Source: Tangfeifania diversioriginum | GTDB taxonomy: Bacteria; Bacteroidota; Bacteroidia; Bacteroidales; Prolixibacteraceae | DNA length: 64,000 bases | NCBI RefSeq assembly: GCF_900141875.1 | Contig: NZ_FQZE01000020.1 | Coordinates: forward strand, 1-64,000 | Direction of reading: 5' to 3' | Part shown: positions 33,962-41,505 of the stretch, in pieces | Numbering within the stretch: position 1 is the stretch's first letter | Layout of the letters: the number at the start of each line of letters is the position of its first letter | Program-made: the position numbers and the translations under genes | Notes under the pieces: generated by a model | Databases searched by the model: none | What the model was told of the DNA's origin: nothing | The model's input: only the letters and a program-made list of their open reading frames with translations

Positions 33962-35731
33962 TTAGTACAACTCTAATAATACATCAATATTCTCATCTGT
34001 AACTCCGGTAATTTTATGGTTTTTTAAAGATTCTGTTAAACTGCCTAATCCATAAACCTCATCTAATAGATTATAAACGATATAAGAAAGACTGTAACCA
34101 GTTATTTCATCGTTGGGGTAGTTGATACTTCCTACATGATATAAGTCAAAATAAACCCCACTATTTCTTTGGTTAAAATCGTCGACCAAATCAATAAAAA
34201 CAGGAGAATACTCCCAATCAGGATCACTTCTTCGCCAATCTTGTTTACCCCTCTGATAGGTATAATTACTATTTCCATAACCTCGATATTCTTTTTCGGT
34301 TAATGCCCATTCCACTGCTTCAGCCCAGCTTTCGTAAATAACCTTGTTTACCTGCCAATATTGAATATTTCCCATGTAAAGGGAGTGCAATTGATGTCCC
34401 AATTCGTGGGTAGTGGTTCCAAAAACTCTTTCTGTTGTTTTATACTGGTTATTCCATTTTCCGAAAACCCTTATGTCTGGCAATATGCCTCCCGCGCTCC
34501 AATCTCCCCAAAAAACACCTCCTCCGTTTTGATCAATATAACATATTTTGGTCTTATTGCCAAACGGTAGTATTGGCCGGGGTAAACCTAAATTATCTCC
34601 ATAAAAATGCCTGTACGCAGCCCGGTGTATTGTCGCGTACATTATAGATTCTCCACCGGCATTAATAGCTAAGTTCCACTCGCCCGTCTGTTTGGGTCCA
34701 TTAAAATAAGCTTGAACTAAGTCACCGTTTCTGATATCATAATATCCTTTTTCCCACTTGATACTGTAATTAGCATCGCGTACAAATGTGCCGTCGCAAG
34801 TAAAATCACCGTTTGCATCTGTCATTCCTTCATGAGTTGTAAACCATCGGCGGGCACGAACGGTAATACCTTCCAATGGTATAAAATGGCTGTTCGTTGT
34901 ATTGGTTTCATACCTGTAAACAGCTCTTTGACAAATTTCATCATCAGGAGGTTGAAGCGATTTCAAGAAAGGATCTTCACCGTACGGATCATGTATTGGT
35001 TCACCGGTTTCGCAATTATAGTATTCGTAATGGTCAAATACTTTCTGTGTTGTCGAATAACTGTCAATGATATCATCATAAACTCTAATTGTTCCTGCCG
35101 GCCTCCAGCTGGTAGATTTCAGTTCAACTCCATTTACTTTATTTTCATCTAAGTTATCGGTTATACGCAAAGCTTCCGTTTCAAGTGTTAACCAGTCAAA
35201 ATAATCGATTGAACCACTTTTTAATTCTTCCAATTCACCGGTTTCTTCCTGCAGAAATAAATCAGCCAGTTTTTGGTATTGAATATTAGGAAAAGTATAA
35301 TCAACAGGTACGACAGTATATTGCCAGGTAATTTGATTTTGGGGGATAGAAGGATCGTGGTAATGGGTACCGCCCCTTTTTATTTCAACATCGAGGGGAT
35401 AATCGTAAATGTGTAATGTTGTATCCCTTGTTAACATATTCAATTCCTGAAAACTTTTAGGTCGAAATCTTACATAAAAATGTGTTGTTTCAATATTTAC
35501 AGCAGATTTTAACTTATTATCAGCTCGTAAGTTATTATACGCTTTTTGCATATTTTCAACTGAATAAGGATTTTTTAACTTTTCCCCGAGAATCATTTGT
35601 CCTTCATTGTACTGTGAGACTTGTTCTTCGGCAAGATAGGGATTTTCTTCATAGAGTTCTTCATCTTTCTGGCAAGCATTAAAAATGGTTAAAGCCGCTG
35701 CTACCATAGTAAAAACAATAATTTTTTTCAT
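33962..35731 (-). CDS. HExxH metalloprotease-like lipoprotein
   Basis: About 589 residues from ATG 35731 (MKKIIVFTMVAAAL), with lipobox FNAC and lipid Cys at residue 19. A zincin signature THELGHQLHS lies near residue 440, with ESWAEAVEW about 20 residues later as a possible third ligand. A segment with DANGDFTCDGTF suggests an earlier beta-sandwich domain. It is probably a surface-exposed zinc protease or a degraded relative; the substrate is unknown. I rejected the upstream ATG at 35875 since the leader hairpin lies between. The leader is shared with the 33118 gene. Confidence 0.7.
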   Translation of the reverse strand: MKKIIVFTMVAAALTIFNACQKDEELYEENPYLAEEQVSQYNEGQMILGEKLKNPYSVENMQKAYNNLRADNKLKSAVNIETTHFYVRFRPKSFQELNMLTRDTTLHIYDYPLDVEIKRGGTHYHDPSIPQNQITWQYTVVPVDYTFPNIQYQKLADLFLQEETGELEELKSGSIDYFDWLTLETEALRITDNLDENKVNGVELKSTSWRPAGTIRVYDDIIDSYSTTQKVFDHYEYYNCETGEPIHDPYGEDPFLKSLQPPDDEICQRAVYRYETNTTNSHFIPLEGITVRARRWFTTHEGMTDANGDFTCDGTFVRDANYSIKWEKGYYDIRNGDLVQAYFNGPKQTGEWNLAINAGGESIMYATIHRAAYRHFYGDNLGLPRPILPFGNKTKICYIDQNGGGVFWGDWSAGGILPDIRVFGKWNNQYKTTERVFGTTTHELGHQLHSLYMGNIQYWQVNKVIYESWAEAVEWALTEKEYRGYGNSNYTYQRGKQDWRRSDPDWEYSPVFIDLVDDFNQRNSGVYFDLYHVGSINYPNDEITGYSLSYIVYNLLDEVYGLGSLTESLKNHKITGVTDENIDVLLELY

Positions 35732-35735
35732 TTCT

Positions 35736-35851
35736 TTGTAAAGTTTTATGGAGCGGAAAGCGCTAACTTCCCGTTCCGGTTTATAAAATAAGACCTGCAA
35801 CCCGGTTCCCCCGATAGCTATCGGGGAGGGCCGGGTTGCTTTTTGCCCTTG
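35736..35851 (-). promoter_or_regulatory. Conserved lipoprotein leader, copy B
   Basis: Partner of 33121-33240. The hairpin here is GCAACCCGG...CCGGGTTGC with a CCCCGATAGCTATCGGGG stem at its tip. Because stems stay paired while their sequence differs between copies, a structural RNA role is plausible. Confidence 0.6.
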
Positions 35852-36013
35852 ATAGTATATCGTGTTGCCATGCAACTATTATTTTTTCAGCCTCTGCCGA
35901 AAAAAATCTCTCCTAAAAAATTCTCTCTCTCTGGAAATTGTGTCCGTGTCGTACCTGTTCAAATGTAAAAAAAAAACGAATTTTGCAAAACTTCTGTCAT
36001 CTTTCTGAATTTC

Positions 36014-36097
36014 TTACCACCTGTAAGTAAACGAAACCGACGGGATAATTGGGAATAAGATTGGCCCTGTCATAGTTTTGGCCTTTAATTTATAAAT
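36014..36097 (-). pseudogene. C-terminal remnant of a TonB receptor
   Basis: A 27-codon minus-strand frame ends MTGPILFPIIPSVSFTYRW and stop. This matches the end of the receptor at 28733 (FPVIPSVGFKYTF), including the terminal aromatic. An in-frame stop lies just upstream and no barrel sequence remains, so it is a relic. The rest of the 35876-36465 gap holds this relic, a long repeat and a hairpin. Confidence 0.65.
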
Positions 36098-36170
36098 ACC
36101 TGTAAACTAAAATTTTCATTTCTTTCAAAATGAAGGCAATTTATATGGGTGCGAATATCTTCGGGAACCT

Positions 36171-36371
36171 GTCATTCCGAGTTTTTACCCAATTTTATTG
36201 GACATAATGAGACGATAACAGACTAACTATTGCTGTCATTTCGATCCCGAGGACTCGGGAAGGAGAAATCTGTTTCAATTTCAGAGATTTCTCACCCGGA
36301 ATACCGGGATTCTCACAAAGTGATCGCTTCGCGTGAAATGACATCAGCATGTGACTTTCTAATTATTTTCA
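36171..36371. repeat. Long composite palindrome, copy 2
   Basis: Same order of blocks as 20569-20750: GTCATTCCGAG, CCCAATTTTATTGGACATAA, GAGACGAT, GTCATTTCGA, GGAGAAATCTGTTTCAA and GAAATGACATCAGC. It ends near CAGCAGATTTC. Confidence 0.75.
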
Positions 36372-36414
36372 GCAGATTTCTTTCAAAAGTGCCAATGTCA
36401 GAATTGGTTTTTAT

Positions 36415-36443
36415 GCGCTAAGCGGTTCAAAACCGCTAAGCGC
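36415..36443. repeat. Hairpin after menE
   Basis: Inverted arms GCGCTAAGCGGTT and AACCGCTAAGCGC with one internal mismatch. It lies 22 bases past the menE stop and may act as a terminator or mRNA end, though no T-run follows. Confidence 0.55.
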
Positions 36444-36465
36444 GTTCGCTCCTGATTAATCTGGT

Positions 36466-37521
36466 TTAGGTTTCTCTCCGGTTGAATTTTCCATTGGGCA
36501 AGCGGGGCAATTTATCTTTAACCAGAATTTGTTTGGGCTGCTCATACCTGCCGAGTTGTTTCTTGCAAATTTCTTTTAATTTTTCGGTAGTTCCTTTGTT
36601 TTCTTTTCCTTCCACTACCAAAATCAGTTGGTGTCCCAGCGATTCATGGGGTAAAGAGGAAATCAGGAACGGTTTGGAAATAAACGGTTCCAGCTTTTTC
36701 TCCAGTTGCTCGGGCGAAAATTTTATGCCGCCGGAGATGATGACATTGTCGGCACGGCCCAAAATCCGGAAGGTTTTTTCATCTTTTAGTTCGGCGAGGT
36801 CGGTGGTTGGCAGCGGTTGGTTTTCCAGCCCGGGCATAGAAATTTGCAGGCAGCCTTTTGCAGATAAATTGACGCTTATGTTTTCCAGGCAATGGTACCA
36901 GCCGTCGGCACCGGAGCCGTTGATCTTGCGCAAGGCAATGTGGGTAGCGGTTTCGGTCATCCCGTAACCGGACCAACAGGCAGTGGAAATATTTTGCAAC
37001 GCCCTTTCAAGCGATGCCGGAATGGACGAGCCGCCAAGCAACAATTGTTCAATTTTATTCAGCAATTCTCCCGGTGCGGCTTCAGCTTTTAAAATTTTGG
37101 CCACCTGGTTGGGCACCATTGCTGCAAACCGGAATTTTTTGTTTTTCAGAAAAGCGAAATCGGTGGAAGGTTCGGTTAAATAAAGATCGAGTTCGCCCAG
37201 CAGTGCACGGACCACCATCAGTTTGCCGGCAATGTATTGCAAGGGCAGGCAGTGGAGAATGCGGTCATTTTTCTTCAGTTGGAAAAATTGCAAAGTGCGC
37301 CGGGCGCTTTCGGCCACAAATTCTTTTTGGAGCTTGATGGTTTTGGGCGTGCCGGTGCTTCCCGAGGTTTTTATTTCGATATATTTATTTTCAGAATACC
37401 ACTCTTTTAGAAAATCGGTGAAATCAACTTCACGATCGGTTTCCGGTTTTTTATATTTAATGAGATCATTAGTCGAAACCTGGATTTCATTCAACATAAT
37501 ATATTTTGGAAAAAGATTCAT
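36466..37521 (-). CDS. menE: o-Succinylbenzoate-CoA ligase
   Basis: MenE activates o-succinylbenzoate with CoA and ATP in menaquinone synthesis. About 351 residues, shorter than many family members. The AMP-binding motif TSGSTGTPKTI, the GYGMTE motif and LGRADNVIISGGIKFSPEQ are clear, and the C-terminal Lys lies in LPRLPNGKFNRR. The start is ATG 37521 (MNLFPKYIMLN), two bases after the menC stop; the 17 codons upstream belong to menC overlap. Last gene of menA-menC-menE. Confidence 0.9.
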   Translation of the reverse strand: MNLFPKYIMLNEIQVSTNDLIKYKKPETDREVDFTDFLKEWYSENKYIEIKTSGSTGTPKTIKLQKEFVAESARRTLQFFQLKKNDRILHCLPLQYIAGKLMVVRALLGELDLYLTEPSTDFAFLKNKKFRFAAMVPNQVAKILKAEAAPGELLNKIEQLLLGGSSIPASLERALQNISTACWSGYGMTETATHIALRKINGSGADGWYHCLENISVNLSAKGCLQISMPGLENQPLPTTDLAELKDEKTFRILGRADNVIISGGIKFSPEQLEKKLEPFISKPFLISSLPHESLGHQLILVVEGKENKGTTEKLKEICKKQLGRYEQPKQILVKDKLPRLPNGKFNRRET

Positions 37522-37523
37522 GG

Positions 37524-38564
37524 CTATAAAATAGTTTTTGGGAATTCGAAAATTTTGTTGGGATTGAACCACAGTTTTTCACCCCGGATTTCTAACGGCG
37601 ACGGAATGTTGTTGGTAAACAACTGGCCGGTACCCAGTCCCTGGTGGCCTTTTGCATTTTGCTGAAACGTCCACTGCGCAATGGCATTCAGCCCGATGTC
37701 CGATTCCAGGTACGAAGTGACCCACCAGCCAATTGAGCGATTTTTGGCCAGTTCAATCCACTCCTCACAACCTGAAAGACCGCCATGCAGACTGGGTTTC
37801 AGAATGATAAATTGTGGCCGGATGGTATTGAGCAACTTCTCTTTTTTATTTTTATCGTGAATGCCAATCAACTCTTCATCCAGCGTCACCGGCACCGGGG
37901 AATTTTTACAGATTTTAGCCATTTTTTTCCACTGCCCGGCGGCAATGGGTTGCTCGATGGAATGAAGGTCAAATTGTGCCAGCTTATGAAGTTTTTCCAT
38001 TGCTTCATCCGGGTGAAAAGCGCCGTTTGCATCTACCCGCAACGTAATTTGTGTGTTATCATAATTTTCCCGGATGCTTTTCAGTATTTCCAGTTCTTTT
38101 TTAAAATCGAGGCTGCCAATTTTCAGTTTGATGCAGCGAAATCCTGCCTTTAATTTTTCTTGAATTTGGCTTAATATAAATTCAGGTTCACCCATCCAGA
38201 TTAACCCGTTGATGAGAATACCTTTTTTTCCTTCAGTAAAACCTGAAGGAAAAAGAAGTTGGCGGCCTCCGGTTTTTAAATCCTGCAAAGCAGTTTCCAA
38301 TGCAAAGCGGACTGAGGAAACATTTTGAGCGGCATCTAAAATATTAACATAATTTTTGGGGTTGGCACAAATTTTATTCAGCAGCGATTCCACTTCATCA
38401 GGTGTTTCAGTACTTAGGCCGGGCAGCGGGGCACATTCACCAATTCCGGTTTTTCCGTTTTTTTCCAGCATCAAAAACCAGACAGTGCGGGTTTTGTAGG
38501 TTCCGCGCGATGTGGATGCCGGACGTTTAAAATGCAGTTCGTATTTTTTGTACCGTGCTTTCAT
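37524..38564 (-). CDS. menC: o-Succinylbenzoate synthase
   Basis: MenC dehydrates SHCHC to o-succinylbenzoate. About 346 residues, enolase superfamily. Catalytic Lys in CIKLKIGS, metal ligands in RVDANGAF, SIEQP and TLDEE, and the second Lys in IILKPSLHGG are all present. The start ATG at 38564 overlaps the menA stop as ATGA, so menA and menC are coupled. Confidence 0.92.
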   Translation of the reverse strand: MKARYKKYELHFKRPASTSRGTYKTRTVWFLMLEKNGKTGIGECAPLPGLSTETPDEVESLLNKICANPKNYVNILDAAQNVSSVRFALETALQDLKTGGRQLLFPSGFTEGKKGILINGLIWMGEPEFILSQIQEKLKAGFRCIKLKIGSLDFKKELEILKSIRENYDNTQITLRVDANGAFHPDEAMEKLHKLAQFDLHSIEQPIAAGQWKKMAKICKNSPVPVTLDEELIGIHDKNKKEKLLNTIRPQFIILKPSLHGGLSGCEEWIELAKNRSIGWWVTSYLESDIGLNAIAQWTFQQNAKGHQGLGTGQLFTNNIPSPLEIRGEKLWFNPNKIFEFPKTIL

Positions 38565-39472
38565 TTCACCGAAATTAGTAAACCAATGCAAAAAAGCAAA
38601 GTGAATCCCAGCGTGGAAAGCGCCAGCCGTTTTAAAAACGGGTCGAGTGCTTTTTCATTCCGGATACGAAAAATTTTATGTAAATCAAACATAAAAATTG
38701 GAAATGTTATCCAGTAGATGAATTGCCACAACGAATGGAAATGGTTTAGTGTGAAAATGAGGGCAACTATCCATCCGCCCAAAATTATTACCAGGTGGTA
38801 AAAACGGGCATTTCGGGCACCAATCCGTACCGGGATGGTCATTTTCCCGGAGTTTCGATCATTTTCGATGTCGCGGGTGTTGTTGAGATTTAGTACGCCG
38901 GTGCTGAAGAATCCGATGGTCAGCGCCGGCAGAAAAATTGAATCCGGCAGAAATCCGGCATTCAAATAGAACACACCCGGCACCGGCAACAATCCAAAAA
39001 ACAGGAAAACAAACAGATCGCCCAGCCCGATGTAGCCGTAGGATTTTTTTCCTGCGGTATAAAAGTAGGCGGCAATCAGCGAAAGAATTCCCAGTCCGAT
39101 AAATCCGAAAAACGCTGCTTTTGAGTGGTGCCAGGTTCCGGCATAAACCAGCCAGAGGCCTGTTAGAAAACTGAGGCTGCCAATTACGATCATTCCTGTT
39201 TCCATCTCTTTTTGGGTGATTTCGCCACTTTGTACTGTCCGGGTGGGGCCCAGACGGAATTCGTTATCGGTTCCGCGCTGGCTGTCGCCGTAATCGTTGG
39301 CAAAGTTTGAAAAAACCTGGATGAGCGTGGCCGTTACAATGGCCAGTACGCTCACTGTGGCATCGATGGCGCTGTAGAACCATGCCAGTCCGCACCCCAT
39401 AATAATTCCTGAAAGGGCAAGCGGAAGTGTCCGCGGGCGGGCTGCTTTTATCCATGATTTTGTTGTTGCCAT
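38561..39472 (-). CDS. menA: DHNA polyprenyltransferase
   Basis: MenA attaches the polyprenyl tail to 1,4-dihydroxy-2-naphthoate in the inner membrane. A 303-residue UbiA-family protein with about nine membrane segments. The two Asp-rich motifs are NFANDYGDSQRGTD and NNTRDIENDRNSGK. It starts the menACE operon. A pair of direct repeats at 39482-39540, just upstream, may be an operator. Confidence 0.92.
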   Translation of the reverse strand: MATTKSWIKAARPRTLPLALSGIIMGCGLAWFYSAIDATVSVLAIVTATLIQVFSNFANDYGDSQRGTDNEFRLGPTRTVQSGEITQKEMETGMIVIGSLSFLTGLWLVYAGTWHHSKAAFFGFIGLGILSLIAAYFYTAGKKSYGYIGLGDLFVFLFFGLLPVPGVFYLNAGFLPDSIFLPALTIGFFSTGVLNLNNTRDIENDRNSGKMTIPVRIGARNARFYHLVIILGGWIVALIFTLNHFHSLWQFIYWITFPIFMFDLHKIFRIRNEKALDPFLKRLALSTLGFTLLFCIGLLISVK

Positions 39473-39481
39473 AAAGTTTAA

Positions 39482-39540
39482 CTAACAAAATTGTAAGTTA
39501 CATTTTTGTCACAAATGTAGCTAACCAAACTGTAACTTAC
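39482..39540. promoter_or_regulatory. Direct repeats upstream of menA (possible operator)
   Basis: CTAACAAAATTGTAAGTTAC (39482-39501) and CTAACCAAACTGTAACTTAC (39521-39540) match at 17 of 20 positions and start 39 bases apart. GTAAGTTAC and GTAACTTAC are inverted to each other. Short palindromes of this kind are bound by HxlR- or MarR-type regulators. No such regulator gene is in this window. Confidence 0.5.
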
Positions 39541-39602
39541 TTTTTGGTAACTTGCCATACAGTATAAATATAAAATAATGATAGGTGTAAATGCTTAAAA
39601 AA

Positions 39603-39681
39603 TAAATCTCCCGCAGATTACGCTGATTCTCGCAGAAACTTACAGAAATCAGCGTTTATCTGCGAAATCAGCGGGAATACA
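39603..39681. repeat. CCCGCAGATTACGC palindrome after menB
   Basis: Arms CCCGCAGATTACGCTGATT...CGCAGAA and AATCAGCG...TCTGCGAAATCAGCGGG. A dispersed type of intergenic palindrome; it lies ten bases past the menB stop. Confidence 0.65.
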
Positions 39682-39690
39682 AAATATATT

Positions 39691-40515
39691 TTACGGAAAC
39701 TTCGGATATTTCTGAAAATCGGGCTTTCGTTTTTCGAGAAAAGCATGTTTTCCTTCCTGGGCTTCCTCCGTGAGGTAATAAAGCAGTGTGGCATTGCCGG
39801 CAAATTCCTGGATTCCTACCTGTCCGTCGAGTTCGGCGTTGAGGCCCAGTTTGAGCATACGCAGTGCCAGCGGACTGTGTTCCTGCATTTTTTGTGCCCA
39901 GGCCACCACTTCGTCCTCAAGCTGATCGAGCGGAACTACTTTGTTTACCAGTCCCATTTCCAGCGCTTCGGCAGCCGAGTACTGGCGGCACATGAACCAG
40001 ATTTCGCGGGCTTTCTTTTGTCCCACATGGCTGGCCAGGTATGATGAACCGAGCCCGGCATCGAAACTGCCCACTTTGGGGCCGGTTTGCCCGAAAATGG
40101 CATTCTCGCTGGCGATGCTGATGTCGCAAACCACATGCAGCACATGACCACCGCCAATGGCATAACCGTTAACCATGGCAATTACCGGTTTGGGCATGCT
40201 GCGGATTTGGCGCTGCACTTCGAGGATGTTCAGGCGTGGCACGCCTTTTTCGTCGATGTAGCCACCCTGTCCTTTTACGTTTTGGTCGCCACCCGAGCAG
40301 AACGCTTTGTCGCCGGCGCCGGTGAGCACCACCACATTGATGCGCTGATCTTCGCGGCAAATGTGCAGTGCATCACTCATTTCATTTACGGTAGTGGGCC
40401 GGAACGCATTCCGGTAACGCTCGCGGTTAATGGTAATTTTCCCGATTCCGTCAAAATAATCGAAAAAAATGTCTTCGTATTCTTTAATGGTTTCCCAGTT
40501 GCGTTTTGTATTCAT
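39691..40515 (-). CDS. menB: DHNA-CoA synthase
   Basis: MenB cyclises o-succinylbenzoyl-CoA to 1,4-dihydroxy-2-naphthoyl-CoA. A 274-residue crotonase-fold protein. Family markers are [30 protein letters not shown] and [15 protein letters not shown]. Length is typical. It has its own gap on each side, so it is probably a separate transcript from menACE. Confidence 0.95.
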   Translation of the reverse strand: MNTKRNWETIKEYEDIFFDYFDGIGKITINRERYRNAFRPTTVNEMSDALHICREDQRINVVVLTGAGDKAFCSGGDQNVKGQGGYIDEKGVPRLNILEVQRQIRSMPKPVIAMVNGYAIGGGHVLHVVCDISIASENAIFGQTGPKVGSFDAGLGSSYLASHVGQKKAREIWFMCRQYSAAEALEMGLVNKVVPLDQLEDEVVAWAQKMQEHSPLALRMLKLGLNAELDGQVGIQEFAGNATLLYYLTEEAQEGKHAFLEKRKPDFQKYPKFP

Positions 40516-40596
40516 TTTTTTTTACCGATTAAACAAGTATTACTGCTTGTAAGTGTTTTTATTTCAATTAAATGAGATCTTATTATTTTTAATAAA

Positions 40597-40684
40597 TTTT
40601 TTTGTGATTCTTTGTGCCTTGGTGTCTTGGTGGCAAATTATTTCTTCAGCCACTAAGGCTCAAAGACACAAAATTTCACGAAGG
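40597..40684. repeat. TTTGTG/CACAAA palindromic spacer
   Basis: Left GATTCTTTGTGCCTTGGTGT...GTGGC and right GCCACTAAGGCTCAAAGACA...CACGAA are inverted. It covers the stop of the DUF433 relic. Confidence 0.6.
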
Positions 40685-40874
40685 AGAAATATAGTTTAAA
40701 CATGCATAAAAATCTTCTTTATTTATATCCGGATAATCTTTATTGATTTCCTGAAAATTTTGTCCGTTTGCCATTTTTTTGAGAATTATATCAACCGGGA
40801 TGTGTACCTTTAATTACCGGTTTTCTATACATAATTTCAGGATTGGCTTCAATATGATTTTCCCATTTCTTCAT
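40676..40874 (-). pseudogene. DUF433-family antitoxin, frameshifted
   Basis: ATG 40874 opens MKKWENHIEANPEIMYRKPV then IKGTHPG and stop. Continuing in another frame gives IPVDIILKKMANGQNFQEI then YPDINKEDFYACLNYISPS. Joined, this is a DUF433 protein of normal length; the break is at the KGTR-IP site where two bases (or one extra) are lost. DUF433 proteins are usually antitoxins or partners of PIN-like toxins. It lies nine bases after the 64-residue gene on the same strand. Confidence 0.7.
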
Positions 40875-40883
40875 GACGATAAA

Positions 40884-41078
40884 TTAATGTAAAAAGTCTT
40901 CAACCGGTTGCTTTTCTATTTTGCCTTCCTGCATCAGTTTTACCTGGTCGAGACTTTCTTGAAATTCACTCAATGCTTTTTTTTCTACTTCAGGGATTTC
41001 CACATAATCAAGCGTTTTTATAAAATTCAAAAAAGCCTGAAATTTACTTTCCTTGATATTTAATGTAAGTTGCCTCAT
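40884..41078 (-). CDS. Small antitoxin-like protein (64 residues)
   Basis: A 64-residue acidic protein (MRQLTLNIKESKFQAFLNFI then KTLDYVEIPEVEKK). The N-terminal strand followed by helices resembles small antitoxins common in Bacteroidota, but I do not recognise a family. It heads a two-gene cluster with the DUF433 relic. No intact toxin gene is adjacent. Function is uncertain. Confidence 0.55.
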   Translation of the reverse strand: MRQLTLNIKESKFQAFLNFIKTLDYVEIPEVEKKALSEFQESLDQVKLMQEGKIEKQPVEDFLH

Positions 41079-41318
41079 AATTTTACTTTTTCTTTTATAA
41101 AGTAATTGTAGCTGAAATGTTTCACAAACTTAATTAAAAAAAGAAAAAAATCGGATTGTTTTTGCAATCCCCGGTGGTACTCCAAATTCTACGTTTAACA
41201 GCGTGGTTCAAATCTTTCATTCTATCCACCGCAGTTTTTACAGAAAGGGATCTTTTGGAAAGCGAGGTGGAGCTGGTACACTGCACTTTTTTCGATGGTA
41301 TTGGCAGTTAATCATTTT

Positions 41319-41505
41319 AATGGCTAAAGCCGGTTTGCACTTCCAATGAACTTTGGTCACCGGGCTAAAGCCACGGTGTAAAATATCCAGATCTTTAAAT
41401 TTAACAGATCGGTTTTAAAACCAGCGTGTAACCCTTTTTCTTTTTTTTCACCGGCGCTTTAGCCCGGTGGATTGGTATGTTTACTAGTTTGTTGGCTTTA
41501 GCGTT
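41319..41505. repeat. GGCTAAAGCC palindromic spacer after menD
   Basis: Repeated blocks ATGGCTAAAGCCGG, ACCGGGCTAAAGCC, GGCGCTTTAGCCCGGT and TGGCTTTAGCG form inverted pairs. The adjacent 41079-41318 stretch contains no gene with a start; an open minus-strand frame of about 65 codons is noted among the rejected items. Confidence 0.6.

Noticed and set aside
35732-35875. Longer start for the HExxH lipoprotein
   Set aside because: The extension covers the conserved hairpin leader, and the inner Met begins a proper lipoprotein signal peptide.
41130-41320. Open minus-strand frame (about 65 codons, includes TAVDRMKDLNHAVKRR)
   Set aside because: It has no suitable start, lies beside a palindromic spacer and matches no family I know. 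It may be a repeat-borne frame.
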